Positions 26,827 to 35,919 of a DNA stretch of 61,216 nucleotides are shown one piece after another. The stretch covers positions 1-61,216 of the forward strand of contig JAKLLS010000006.1 of NCBI GenBank assembly GCA_022014155.1, in the 5' to 3' direction. A model generated the notes under the pieces. That model did not search any database and had not been told where the DNA came from. It saw nothing but the letters and a program-made list of their open reading frames with translations. The position numbers and the translations under genes were made by a program. This DNA is from Marinobacter sp. Lineage in GTDB: Bacteria; Pseudomonadota; Gammaproteobacteria; Pseudomonadales; Oleiphilaceae. The first letter of the stretch is position 1; every line of letters starts with the position of its first letter.

Positions 26827-27140
26827 CCGCTGAGACTTTGGCAAACGACAACCTGAGCACATCGGCCAACGATGACATTCATCAGTTGCAGACGGTAAAC
26901 GGCAGCGGCAACAGCGTCACCCTGCGTGACAGCGTCGAAGTTGCCCTGACGAACTACTTCGCCCAACTGGACGGAGCTCCGGTCACGGAGGTATACCAAT
27001 TGGTGCTGTCCGAAGTGGAGGCACCCCTGTTGGAGCAGGTGATGAAATACACCCGCAACAACCAGACCAAGGCTTCCACCATGCTTGGCCTGAATCGCGG
27101 CACTCTGCGCAAGAAGCTTAAGCAATACGGTCTGCTATAA
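26823..27140 (+). CDS. fis: DNA-binding protein Fis
   Basis: A 105-residue nucleoid protein. The conserved C-terminal region [19 protein letters not shown] plus [17 protein letters not shown] forms the helix-turn-helix. The N-terminal beta-arm region [14 protein letters not shown] is also typical. Fis bends DNA and activates stable RNA promoters during fast growth. It overlaps dusB by 4 bases and is followed by an intrinsic terminator. Confidence 0.95.
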   Translation: MTAETLANDNLSTSANDDIHQLQTVNGSGNSVTLRDSVEVALTNYFAQLDGAPVTEVYQLVLSEVEAPLLEQVMKYTRNNQTKASTMLGLNRGTLRKKLKQYGLL

Positions 27141-27160
27141 TCCAGACACCCTGACTTGAA

Positions 27161-27192
27161 GAGGGCCTCCCGGAAATCGCGAGGCCCTTATT
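27161..27192 (+). terminator. terminator after fis
   Basis: GGGCCTC (27163-27169) pairs with GAGGCCC (27181-27187), followed by TTATT. A moderate intrinsic terminator separating fis from purH. Confidence 0.65.
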
Positions 27193-27220
27193 CGTTCATC
27201 TCCAGCGAAGAAAATGACCC

Positions 27221-28801
27221 ATGGCAAACCAGGCTAATACCCCCGTCCGTCGCGCGTTGATCAGCGTCAGCGACAAATCCGGCATCGTCGAATTCGGCCG
27301 CGCCCTGACTGAGCGCGGTATTGAACTGCTCTCCACCGGCGGCACTTTTCGCCTTTTGAAGGAAAACAACATTCCGGTCACCGAGGTGTCCGATTATACC
27401 GGCTTCCCGGAAATGATGGACGGTCGGGTAAAAACCCTGCACCCGAAGATCCATGGCGGTATTCTCGGCCGTCGGGGCACCGATGACGCCATTATGGGCG
27501 AGCACGGCATTAACCCCATTGATATGGTGGTGGTGAACCTTTACCCGTTCGAAGACACCGTGGCCAATCCGGACTGCGACCTGCCTACGGCTATCGAGAA
27601 CATCGACATCGGTGGTCCGACCATGGTGCGGGCCGCCGCCAAGAATCACAACGATGTGGCCATCGTGGTCAATGCCTCGGATTACAGCCGGGTGCTGGCA
27701 GAGCTGAAAGAAAACGATGGCCAGTTGACCTACAACACCCGTTTCGATCTGGCGGTCAAAGCCTTTGAGCACACCGCCGGCTACGACGGCGCCATCGCCA
27801 ACTACCTTGGCGGTCGCACCCCGGATAACGACAACGCAGACTTCCCCCGTACCTTCAACGCCCAGTTCGTGAAGGTTCAGGACATGCGTTACGGGGAAAA
27901 CCCGCACCAGCGCGCCGCTTTCTACGCCGAGCGCAACCCGAAGGAAGCCTGCATCGCCACCGCCAGGCAGCTTCAGGGCAAGGAACTGTCCTACAACAAT
28001 GTAGCGGATACCGATGCGGCGCTGGAATGTGTGAAGCCCTTCGCGGATCCCGCCTGTGTGATCGTCAAGCACGCCAATCCCTGTGGTGTCGCCATTGGCT
28101 CCGACATTCGCCAGGCCTATGACCTGGCGTTTGCCACCGACCCGACCTCCGCATTCGGCGGCATCATCGCGTTTAACCGTGAACTGGATGCCGATACCGC
28201 CAAGGCCATCATTGATCGCCAGTTTGTGGAAGTGATCATTGCCCCGACCATCGCCCCGGACGCGGTGGAACTGGTCGCCGCCAAGAAAAACGTGCGCCTG
28301 CTGGCCTGCGGTGAACTTGATGGCGAACGCGCCAAGTCCATGGACTACAAGCGCGTCACCGGCGGCCTGCTGGTACAGGATCGTGATCTGGGCATGGTGG
28401 CCATGGAAGACGTCAAGGTGGTCACCGAGCGGCAGCCTTCCGAACAGGAACTGAACGATCTTCTGTTCGCCTGGGAAGTGGCCAAGTACGTCAAGTCCAA
28501 CGCCATTGTCTATGCCAGGGCCGGTCGCACCATCGGCGTGGGCGCCGGCCAGATGAGCCGCGTCTACAGCGCAAAAATTGCCGGTATCAAGGCAGCCGAT
28601 GAAGACCTGGAAGTGAAAGGCTCCGTTATGGCTTCCGATGCTTTCTTCCCGTTCCGGGATGGCATCGACGCTGCCGCACAAGCTGGCATTACCGCAGTAA
28701 TCCAACCCGGTGGCTCCATGCGCGACCAGGAAGTGATCGACGCCGCCAACGAACACGGCATCGCCATGGTGTTCACTGGCATGCGCCACTTCCGGCATTG
28801 A
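27221..28801 (+). CDS. purH: bifunctional AICAR transformylase / IMP cyclohydrolase
   Basis: A 526-residue enzyme for the last two steps of IMP synthesis. The N-terminal MGS-like cyclohydrolase domain (about 1-150) has [23 protein letters not shown] and [16 protein letters not shown]. The C-terminal transformylase domain has [14 protein letters not shown] and the catalytic KHANPCGVA. Full length for the family. Followed by purD after 33 bases in a likely purHD operon. Confidence 0.96.
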   Translation: MANQANTPVRRALISVSDKSGIVEFGRALTERGIELLSTGGTFRLLKENNIPVTEVSDYTGFPEMMDGRVKTLHPKIHGGILGRRGTDDAIMGEHGINPIDMVVVNLYPFEDTVANPDCDLPTAIENIDIGGPTMVRAAAKNHNDVAIVVNASDYSRVLAELKENDGQLTYNTRFDLAVKAFEHTAGYDGAIANYLGGRTPDNDNADFPRTFNAQFVKVQDMRYGENPHQRAAFYAERNPKEACIATARQLQGKELSYNNVADTDAALECVKPFADPACVIVKHANPCGVAIGSDIRQAYDLAFATDPTSAFGGIIAFNRELDADTAKAIIDRQFVEVIIAPTIAPDAVELVAAKKNVRLLACGELDGERAKSMDYKRVTGGLLVQDRDLGMVAMEDVKVVTERQPSEQELNDLLFAWEVAKYVKSNAIVYARAGRTIGVGAGQMSRVYSAKIAGIKAADEDLEVKGSVMASDAFFPFRDGIDAAAQAGITAVIQPGGSMRDQEVIDAANEHGIAMVFTGMRHFRH

Positions 28802-28834
28802 TCGATTGAGTAATCCGACAATCAGGAACCGACT

Positions 28835-30121
28835 ATGAACATTCTTGTAATAGGCTCCGGCGGCCGTGAACACGCCCTGGCCTGGAAAGCCGCCCAGTCT
28901 CCGGTCGCGGACCGGGTCTTCGTGGCCCCCGGAAACGCCGGCACCGCACGTGAACCGGGTCTGGAAAACATCAATATCGACGCCATGGACCTCGACGGAC
29001 TGGCAGATTTTGCTGCCGCCAACAACGTGGGCCTGACCATTGTCGGCCCGGAGGCCCCGCTGGTCGCAGGCATCGTCGACAAGTTTGAAGCCCGCAACCT
29101 CCGTGTCTTCGGCCCCAGCGCCGGCGCAGCGCAACTGGAAGGCTCCAAAGCATTCACCAAGGACTTCCTGGCGCGCCAGAACATCCCCACCGCTGCTTAC
29201 GCCAACTTTACCGATGTTGACGAAGCTCTCGCCTATGTACGGGAGCAAGGCGCTCCCATCGTGGTCAAGGCCGACGGCCTGGCAGCAGGCAAGGGCGTGA
29301 TTGTGGCGATGACCCTGAAAGAAGCCGAAGACGCCATCCGTGACATGCTCGCCGACAATGCCTTCGGTGACGCCGGCAGCCGGGTGGTCATCGAGGAATT
29401 CCTGGACGGCGAGGAAGCCAGCTTCATCGTCATGGTCGACGGCAAACACGTCCTGCCCATGGCCACCTCCCAGGATCACAAACGGGTTGGCGACGGCGAC
29501 ACCGGTCCCAATACCGGCGGCATGGGCGCCTATTCCCCGGCTCCGGTGGTGACGGCGGATATTCATCAGCGCATCATGGACGAAGTCATCCACCCGACCG
29601 TGCGTGGTATGGCGGCCGAAGGCCACCCATACAAGGGCTTCCTGTACGCCGGCCTGATGATCGACAACTCCGGCGCCCCTAAGGTTATTGAGTTCAACTG
29701 CCGCTTCGGCGACCCGGAAACCCAGCCGATCATGCTGCGCATGAAGTCCGATCTGGTGGAACTGTGTGGTGCCGCCATTGACGGGAAACTGGACCAGTGT
29801 GACTCCGAATGGGATGAACGGGCGTCTGTCGGTATTGTACTGGCCGCCGGTGGTTACCCGGGCAGTTACAACAAAGGGGACGTTATCTCAGGGCTACCGG
29901 AATCCGAAATCGCCGGTGAGAAGGTGTTCCATGCGGGCACCCGACTCAATGGCGACCAGGTGGTCACCAACGGTGGCCGTGTACTGTGTGCCACTGCTCT
30001 CGGTCAGACCGTCACGGAAGCCCAGCAGCGTGCCTACGAGGTAGCGGCAAGAATCCAGTGGGACGGCGTCTTCTATCGCAAGGACATTGCTTATCGGGCC
30101 ATAGCACGGGAACAGTCCTGA
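28835..30121 (+). CDS. purD: phosphoribosylamine-glycine ligase
   Basis: A 428-residue ATP-grasp enzyme joining glycine to phosphoribosylamine. MNILVIGSGGREHALAWK, VGPEAPLVAGIVD, the ATP-grasp segment VKADGLAAGKGV, RFGDPETQ and the signature NTGGMGAYSPAP are all present. It follows purH and ends at a strong intrinsic terminator. Confidence 0.96.
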   Translation: MNILVIGSGGREHALAWKAAQSPVADRVFVAPGNAGTAREPGLENINIDAMDLDGLADFAAANNVGLTIVGPEAPLVAGIVDKFEARNLRVFGPSAGAAQLEGSKAFTKDFLARQNIPTAAYANFTDVDEALAYVREQGAPIVVKADGLAAGKGVIVAMTLKEAEDAIRDMLADNAFGDAGSRVVIEEFLDGEEASFIVMVDGKHVLPMATSQDHKRVGDGDTGPNTGGMGAYSPAPVVTADIHQRIMDEVIHPTVRGMAAEGHPYKGFLYAGLMIDNSGAPKVIEFNCRFGDPETQPIMLRMKSDLVELCGAAIDGKLDQCDSEWDERASVGIVLAAGGYPGSYNKGDVISGLPESEIAGEKVFHAGTRLNGDQVVTNGGRVLCATALGQTVTEAQQRAYEVAARIQWDGVFYRKDIAYRAIAREQS

Positions 30122-30147
30122 CTCCACCGCAACCTTAAGCCTCTCGT

Positions 30148-30174
30148 AAAGCCCGGCCCCGCCGGGCTTTTTCT
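30148..30174 (+). terminator. terminator after purD
   Basis: AAAGCCCGGC and GCCGGGCTTTTT form a GC stem followed by a U-tract, ending the purHD operon. Confidence 0.85.
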
Positions 30175-30238
30175 TGCACACTGATCCCAGAAGCACGACA
30201 ACAGGCAACTAAAACGCAATCTACATGATAACTTTTAC

Positions 30239-30267
30239 TTGTTGCAAACACTTATCATTTGTATAGT
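30239..30267 (+). promoter_or_regulatory. promoter with Fur-like site before the TonB receptor
   Basis: TTGTTG (30239-30244) and TATAGT (30262-30267) are 17 bases apart. Between and over them, TGCAAACACTTATCA (30243-30257, read on the minus strand) matches the Fur 7-1-7 consensus at about 10 of 14 positions, and another TGATAA half-site lies at 30225-30230. Iron repression is a reasonable inference. Confidence 0.45.
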
Positions 30268-30304
30268 TCGCATCCTTAACTTAATTCGCTGTAAGGATTC
30301 GAAC

Positions 30305-32491
30305 ATGACCCCCCGATTTTCCAGAAGTCTTCTGGCAACCGCGATTGTTACTGCTGCCACAGCGGCTTACGCCGAAGAGCAAAGCCTGAATGAACTTGTC
30401 ATCATTGGTGACGAGAGCTCTGCGGCGGCCCTTCCTGGTTCCGCCCACGTGGTTACCAGCGAGGATCTGGAAACCATGAAATACACCGACGTACACCGGG
30501 TTGCCCGCGAGGTTCCCGGCGTATACCTGCAGGAAGAGGACGGTTACGGCCTGCGCCCGAACATCGGTATTCGCGGTTCCGGGTCAGGTCGTTCCGGTAA
30601 AGTGACGCTGATGGAAGACGGCGTTCTGATGGCGCCGGCACCCTACTCCGGTCCAGCGGCTTATTACTTCCCTTCATTTGGTCGTATGAGCGGTGTCGAG
30701 GTACTGAAAGGACCGGATCTTTTGCGTTACGGACCAGCCACCGTGGGTGGTGCAATCAACCTTCGATCAACGCCGATCCCTTCAGAAGCATCCGGACACC
30801 TGACCACTGAACTGGCCGAGAACGACGGCAAAAGAGTACACGCCTGGTACGGTGCCAGCTCCGAACAGGTGGGATGGCTGCTCGAAACCCATCAGCAGGA
30901 AACCGACGGCTTCAAGGATATCCGCCAGTCCGACCGGGAAGCCGGTTTCGACAAGAAAGATTTCGTTGGCAAACTTCGCTTCAACTCATCGGCCGACGCC
31001 GCCATCTACCAGCAGCTGGATCTGAAGGTGGATTACAGCGAGGAGCTGAGCCACGAAACCTATCTGGGCCTGACCGACGCGGACTTCAACGCAGACCCGG
31101 ATCAGCGCTACTTCGCCTCTGAGCGTGACAACATGGATACCCAGCGTACCGGCTTCATGGCACGTCACCTGGCCGATCTTAGCGACGACCTGACCGTAAC
31201 CACCACGGCTTACTACAATGAGTTCAAGCGCAACTGGTATAAAGCGGCGGGACTCAAATCACTGATCAACGATGCCAACGGCGGTGACACCGACGCGCTG
31301 GCACAGTTACGGGGCGAAGCGGACCTGGACGGCATAGATATCAAGAACAACGCCCGCGAATATTACTCTCAGGGCATCGAGCTCAAAGCCGACTACCGTC
31401 TGACGCTGGCTGACCTGACTCACAACCTGACATTCGGGGCCCGCTACCACGAGGACGAAGTCGATCGCCTTCAGCCGGTAGACACCTTCAACCAGGTCAT
31501 TACCAACGGTCAGCCGGTACTGGAGTTCGTATCCACAACCTCCGGCTCAGACATCAGCGGCAGCAACAATGCCGTCGAACAGGCGGAAGCCTGGAGCGCC
31601 TACGTCGCCGACCGCGTCGCCCTGACTGATCGCCTGACCTTGACTGGCCTGTTACGTTTCGAAGACATCGAAACCAGCCGCGTTCGCTACAACGAGGAAA
31701 GCCGCTCATCGGTTCAGGATCGCTCCAGCAACGGTACCAGCGAGTTACTGCCGGGCATTGGCGCGACTTACGACCTTGATAACGGCGTTACCCTGCTCGG
31801 CGGTATCCATCGCGGCATGGTACCGGCCGGTGCCGGCAGTACCGACGTTGATCCGGAAATCAGTATCAACTACGAACTCGGTGCCCGCCTCAACCGTGGC
31901 GCTGGGCGGTACGAACTGATCGGCTTCTACAGCGATTACTCCAACACCGTTCAGAACTGCTCCGTGGCCACTCCCTGCGCCGGAGGCCAGGACTCCGGTT
32001 CTGTCAGCCAGGGCGAATCTCGCATCCAGGGCATTGAAGCGCTCGCCGCTTACGAGTTTGCCCTCGACAACGGACTGCAGGTTCCGGTACAGGCAACCTG
32101 GACCTTCACCGATGCGGAGGTTACCGAAGACAGTGAAACCGGTGATGCCCTGAAAGGTGACAACCTGGTCTACCTGCCAGAAAACGTATTCAGCGTACGC
32201 TCGGGTGTTCGCCAGGGCGACAACTGGGATGTCTTCGTGAACATTGCCTATGTCGATGCCATGTGTATCGACAATACCTGTGACCGTTCAGGTACCGATA
32301 ACACCTTCCGCAAGACCGACTCACTGACCGTGGTCGATCTGTCCGGCAGTTATAAAGTTGCCGAGGGTGCCCGGGTCTTCGCCAAGCTTGATAACGTGTT
32401 CGACACCCGCAAGATCGTTGCCCGTACCCCCGACGGTGCCCGACCAAACCTGCCGATGACCGCAGCCGTTGGACTGAGCATCGACTTCTGA
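30305..32491 (+). CDS. FecA-like TonB-dependent outer-membrane receptor
   Basis: A 728-residue receptor. A signal peptide (ending TAAYAEEQ) is followed by a TonB-box-like NELVIIG, a plug domain (NIGIRGSGSGRSGKVTLMEDG, VEVLKGPDLLRYGPATVGGAIN) and a 22-strand barrel ending in a C-terminal aromatic (LSIDF). The plug resembles FecA-type receptors for ferric chelates. ATG 30305 follows TAAGGAT; the upstream extension to 30239 has no signal. A Fur-like promoter fits iron transport. The ligand is unknown, and no TonB/ExbBD or siderophore genes are adjacent. Confidence 0.85.
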   Translation: MTPRFSRSLLATAIVTAATAAYAEEQSLNELVIIGDESSAAALPGSAHVVTSEDLETMKYTDVHRVAREVPGVYLQEEDGYGLRPNIGIRGSGSGRSGKVTLMEDGVLMAPAPYSGPAAYYFPSFGRMSGVEVLKGPDLLRYGPATVGGAINLRSTPIPSEASGHLTTELAENDGKRVHAWYGASSEQVGWLLETHQQETDGFKDIRQSDREAGFDKKDFVGKLRFNSSADAAIYQQLDLKVDYSEELSHETYLGLTDADFNADPDQRYFASERDNMDTQRTGFMARHLADLSDDLTVTTTAYYNEFKRNWYKAAGLKSLINDANGGDTDALAQLRGEADLDGIDIKNNAREYYSQGIELKADYRLTLADLTHNLTFGARYHEDEVDRLQPVDTFNQVITNGQPVLEFVSTTSGSDISGSNNAVEQAEAWSAYVADRVALTDRLTLTGLLRFEDIETSRVRYNEESRSSVQDRSSNGTSELLPGIGATYDLDNGVTLLGGIHRGMVPAGAGSTDVDPEISINYELGARLNRGAGRYELIGFYSDYSNTVQNCSVATPCAGGQDSGSVSQGESRIQGIEALAAYEFALDNGLQVPVQATWTFTDAEVTEDSETGDALKGDNLVYLPENVFSVRSGVRQGDNWDVFVNIAYVDAMCIDNTCDRSGTDNTFRKTDSLTVVDLSGSYKVAEGARVFAKLDNVFDTRKIVARTPDGARPNLPMTAAVGLSIDF

Positions 32492-32541
32492 TGATCGATT
32501 GCCATATGGGCTGAGGGATCAGCCCGACTCAGGAAACCTTT

Positions 32542-32570
32542 GAGCCCGGTCCTTGACCGGGCTTTTTTTT
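32542..32570 (+). terminator. terminator after the TonB receptor
   Basis: AGCCCGGTC and GACCGGGCT pair around a short loop and are followed by eight T residues. Confidence 0.88.
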
Positions 32571-32630
32571 AAGTTACTGTAACCAATGCCCTCAATGGAC
32601 TACCCCACCGGAACCGGAGCCCGACTTCCA

Positions 32631-33566
32631 ATGATGTCTGAATCCCATTTGCCTGCCCTGCTTCTGCTAACGCTGACCACGCTTCTGTGGGGTTGTTCCC
32701 GTCAGGACATCTACGACACCGCCATCGACTGGGAACGCTCATCCGCCGGGCTGGAAGCAGACCGCGTGGTCGTCGGCGGGCTGGATATTGCCTACCTGCG
32801 CAACAAGGACGCCACAGACGGAGAAACCATTGTCCTGATCCACGGTTTCGGGGCCAACAAGGACAACTGGACCCGATTCGCCGGGGAACTGTCCGACGAA
32901 TTCAACGTGTATGCCATTGACCTTCCCGGCCACGGCGACAGCAGCAAGGAGCCGCACCTTGGCTACCGTTTCGAGGATCAGGTGCAACACGTGTCCCGCA
33001 TTCTCACGGCGCTGGATATTGATCAAACCCACATGATGGGCAATTCCATGGGGGGCGCCATCACCGCCCTCTATGCCGCGACCTTTCCCGAGCAGATCCG
33101 TTCAGCCGTGTTATTCGACCCGGCCGGCATCTTTGAGTACGACAGTGAACTGGTGGACCTGGTTACGGAAGGGGACAATCCGCTGATACCGAAACAACCG
33201 GGGGATTTTGAACGCCTCATGGACTTTGCCCTGGAGAAGAGGCCATTTGCGCCCTGGCCGATCCTTGAGGTGATGGAAGAAAAAGCCATCGCCAACCACG
33301 AAGTCAATGAAGTGATCTTCGCAGCCATCCGGGACACCGGATACGAACCGGATTTCCGCAACGCCATTGAACGAATCGAGGCACCGGTACTGGTGCTGTG
33401 GGGCAAAGAAGACCGGGTGATTAACTACCGCAATGCCGATATTTTTGTCGAGCGCATTCCCAATGCCCGAAAGGTCCTATTGGATGAAGTCGGCCACGCG
33501 CCCATGATAGAGGTGCCGGAAGAGTCCGCCAAACTGTTCCGACAGTTCATTCAATCCAGCAACTGA
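32631..33566 (+). CDS. lipoprotein alpha/beta hydrolase (esterase/lipase-like)
   Basis: A protein of about 311 residues with a lipoprotein signal ending LLWGC, so it is probably membrane-anchored in the envelope. The alpha/beta-hydrolase core shows the oxyanion segment HGFGANKDNW, nucleophile elbow GNSMGG, the acid in LWGKEDRV and the His in EVGHAPMIE. Substrate is not predictable. Several in-frame ATG codons exist (32586, 32631, 32634); the Met-Met at 32631 is chosen because the signal peptide begins there. It precedes the antiporter gene by 18 bases. Confidence 0.78.
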   Translation: MMSESHLPALLLLTLTTLLWGCSRQDIYDTAIDWERSSAGLEADRVVVGGLDIAYLRNKDATDGETIVLIHGFGANKDNWTRFAGELSDEFNVYAIDLPGHGDSSKEPHLGYRFEDQVQHVSRILTALDIDQTHMMGNSMGGAITALYAATFPEQIRSAVLFDPAGIFEYDSELVDLVTEGDNPLIPKQPGDFERLMDFALEKRPFAPWPILEVMEEKAIANHEVNEVIFAAIRDTGYEPDFRNAIERIEAPVLVLWGKEDRVINYRNADIFVERIPNARKVLLDEVGHAPMIEVPEESAKLFRQFIQSSN

Positions 33567-33584
33567 TCCAATAAGACGACCGCC

Positions 33585-35150
33585 ATGCCTGAAGCAATCT
33601 GGATCTCATTTGCCTTTGGCCTGGGGCTGCTGGTAAAAACCGTCGGCTTGCCTCCCCTGGTCGGATACCTGGCGGCAGGTTTCCTCTTGAGCGGCCTGGC
33701 CGGCCCCCTCAACATTACGGTGGAGGCGACCAACGGACTGGAGCATATTGCTCACCTCGGTGTCCTGTTGTTGCTGTTCACGGTCGGGCTTAAGCTCAAA
33801 CTGCGCTCCATCATCAGCCCAGAGGTTATAGGTGGCAGCCTGTTCCACTTTGCGATCACCTGCGCGGTGTTTGCTCCAGGACTGTACTGGCTGATGGACC
33901 TGACATGGCAGACTGCCGTACTACTGGCCATCGCGCTGTCATTTTCCAGTACCGTACTCGCCGCCAAGGTACTGGAAAGTAAGCGGGAACTGCGGGCCTT
34001 TCATGGCCGCGTCGCCATTGGCATCCTGATCATGCAGGACCTGATCGCCCTGGTTGTCATGAGCCTGGCCGCGGGACAGACACCGTCCCAGTGGGCGCTC
34101 GTCGTCTTTGGTCTCCCCCTGCTCCGCCCTCTCCTGTTCCGACTCCTGGATGCCAGTGGTCACGATGAGTTGCTGGTACTGCTCGGACTGTTGCTGGCCC
34201 TGGCGCTCGGAGGACTTGGTTTTGAGGCTGTCGGATTGAGCCCGGAACTGGGTGCACTGGTGTTTGGCGCCATGCTGGCCAACCACCCACGCTCCCAGGA
34301 GTTGGCCAAATCCCTCTGGAGCGTCAAGGAAGTCTTCCTGGTCGGATTTTTCCTGCAGATAGGCATTGGAGGATTGCCGGACGGCAACGCACTGCTCTTC
34401 GCGCTGATCGCGTCACTGATATTGCCCCTGAAAGGCATGCTCTTCTTCTTTTTGTTGCTCGCTTTCCGGCTACGTGCCCGCAGTAGCTTTCTGAGCGCCC
34501 TGTCTCTCACCAACTACAGTGAGTTTGGCCTGATTGTCGCCAGTGTCGCCCTGCCGGAATGGCTAGTGCCACTGGCTCTCACAGTCGCGATATCCTTTCT
34601 TGTTTCAGCGCCAGTCAATCGCTTCGCCCACACGCTCTACGAGCGCTTCAACGTCCGCCTTACGCCCTACGAGGGCAAACGGCATCACCCGGACGAACAG
34701 CCCATCTCCCTTGGCAGCACCAAGGTCCTGATCATGGGAATGGGACGGACCGGTACCGCAGCCTACGATTACCTCTCAGGTTCTGAATCCCGAGCCATGG
34801 GGCTGGACTCGGACCCGGCAAAAGTATCCAAGCACCAGAAAGCTGGTCGCAACGTGGTCTTCGCAGACGCAGAGGATACCTCCTTCTGGCAGAGTCTCCA
34901 TATGCCCGCCGTTGAGGCAGTCATCCTCGCCATGGGTGACATAGAGGGCAAGCTCATTGCCGCCAGGAATCTCCGGAAAAAAGGCTTTTCCGGATACATC
35001 GTGGCGCACACCTTATACGAGGATGAAGCCCAGCAGATCCGCGCAGCAGGCGCCGATCAGGCCTACCTCACCATGAGTGAAACGGGTGTGGCGCTGGCCA
35101 GCCAATTGAAGAACCGGCAGAGTGAACCAGCGCCCGAAGAACGCGACTGA
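33585..35150 (+). CDS. KefB-type cation:proton antiporter with RCK domain
   Basis: A 521-residue CPA2-family transporter. About 12 hydrophobic segments span residues 1-345, starting WISFAFGLGLLVKTVGLPPL, with the conserved VLLLLFTVGLKL and FSSTVLAAKVLE. The C-terminus (about 370-500) is a TrkA-N/RCK domain with MGMGRTGTAAYDYL and an acidic strand end LDSDPAKV. Likely a potassium or sodium/proton antiporter gated by a nucleotide. It resembles E. coli YbaL more than KefC; physiological ion unknown. Confidence 0.85.
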   Translation: MPEAIWISFAFGLGLLVKTVGLPPLVGYLAAGFLLSGLAGPLNITVEATNGLEHIAHLGVLLLLFTVGLKLKLRSIISPEVIGGSLFHFAITCAVFAPGLYWLMDLTWQTAVLLAIALSFSSTVLAAKVLESKRELRAFHGRVAIGILIMQDLIALVVMSLAAGQTPSQWALVVFGLPLLRPLLFRLLDASGHDELLVLLGLLLALALGGLGFEAVGLSPELGALVFGAMLANHPRSQELAKSLWSVKEVFLVGFFLQIGIGGLPDGNALLFALIASLILPLKGMLFFFLLLAFRLRARSSFLSALSLTNYSEFGLIVASVALPEWLVPLALTVAISFLVSAPVNRFAHTLYERFNVRLTPYEGKRHHPDEQPISLGSTKVLIMGMGRTGTAAYDYLSGSESRAMGLDSDPAKVSKHQKAGRNVVFADAEDTSFWQSLHMPAVEAVILAMGDIEGKLIAARNLRKKGFSGYIVAHTLYEDEAQQIRAAGADQAYLTMSETGVALASQLKNRQSEPAPEERD

Positions 35151-35151
35151 C

Positions 35152-35895
35152 TCAACGGACCCTGCGCCACGCGGTCAGTTCAGCAATCGTGTGCTGGAAT
35201 TTCCGCCGGGTTTCGCGAATCACAAACGTCACATCCATCGGAGGCTGAATCAGCTCGAAATGACTGGACAGTATGTCTCGCATACCATCCAGAACACTCC
35301 TCGGCTGCCCATTCAGCTCGAAACCGCCAATCCAGTTATTGCGGGGCGTGAACTCCTCCATCAGGGTATAGGGAGAGCTGATGACCAGTGTGCCTCCTAC
35401 CGCCAGACGCTCGTGGATGCCCGCAAGGAACGACCCGGGGGCATGGAGCCGATCGATCAGGTTACCGGCAAAGATCAGGTCATAATCCTGATGCTCAGGT
35501 CCTAACTGGCAAGCGTCACCTGTGGCAAACGATACCCGTTCGGCGGCCCTGGCCAGGCCCAGCTCTGCCAGGCTTATGCTCACCCGCTCCCCCAGCTCAC
35601 CTTCGTCCCGGCGAAAGTAATCGATTTCACCATTCTCCTTGAGGTGATGGGCAGCATCCACAAACCGCTTTGAAAGATCGATGCCCACGACTTCATCAAA
35701 CACCCGGCCCAGCTCGAAGGCCGTGCGGCCAACCGCACAGCCGAGATCGAGAGCCTTGCGCCTGTCCCGCCCGGCCATCATCTCCTGGCAAATACCGGCA
35801 CACCGTGCGGGATAATTACTCACCCCGAAATAGTGATCGCCAAAGTGGAACCCCAAATACTGGCTAAGCAGTTCGTCGGTTTCGTACACATTCAT
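35152..35895 (-). CDS. putative 4-mercaptohistidine N1-methyltransferase (OvoA C-terminal type)
   Basis: A 247-residue SAM methyltransferase. The N-terminus NVYETDELLSQYLGFHFGD, the segment NYPARCAGIC and motif I ALDLGCAVGRTAFELGR match the C-terminal methyltransferase domain of OvoA (TIGR04345 type), which methylates the imidazole of 4-mercaptohistidine to give ovothiol. Here it is a stand-alone gene. ATG 35895 follows GAGGACC. It begins 24 bases after the EgtB-like gene in the same direction, pointing to a shared thiohistidine pathway. Confidence 0.78.
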   Translation of the reverse strand: MNVYETDELLSQYLGFHFGDHYFGVSNYPARCAGICQEMMAGRDRRKALDLGCAVGRTAFELGRVFDEVVGIDLSKRFVDAAHHLKENGEIDYFRRDEGELGERVSISLAELGLARAAERVSFATGDACQLGPEHQDYDLIFAGNLIDRLHAPGSFLAGIHERLAVGGTLVISSPYTLMEEFTPRNNWIGGFELNGQPRSVLDGMRDILSSHFELIQPPMDVTFVIRETRRKFQHTIAELTAWRRVR

Positions 35896-35919
35896 GGCTG
35901 GTCCTCAGCAGTGTTCTGG

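Noticed and set aside
27188..29626. A very long open frame on the minus strand opposite purH and purD.
   Set aside because: It is the antisense shadow of two well-conserved purine genes in GC-rich DNA; its translation is Gly/His/Val-rich with no domain and it spans the purH-purD junction.
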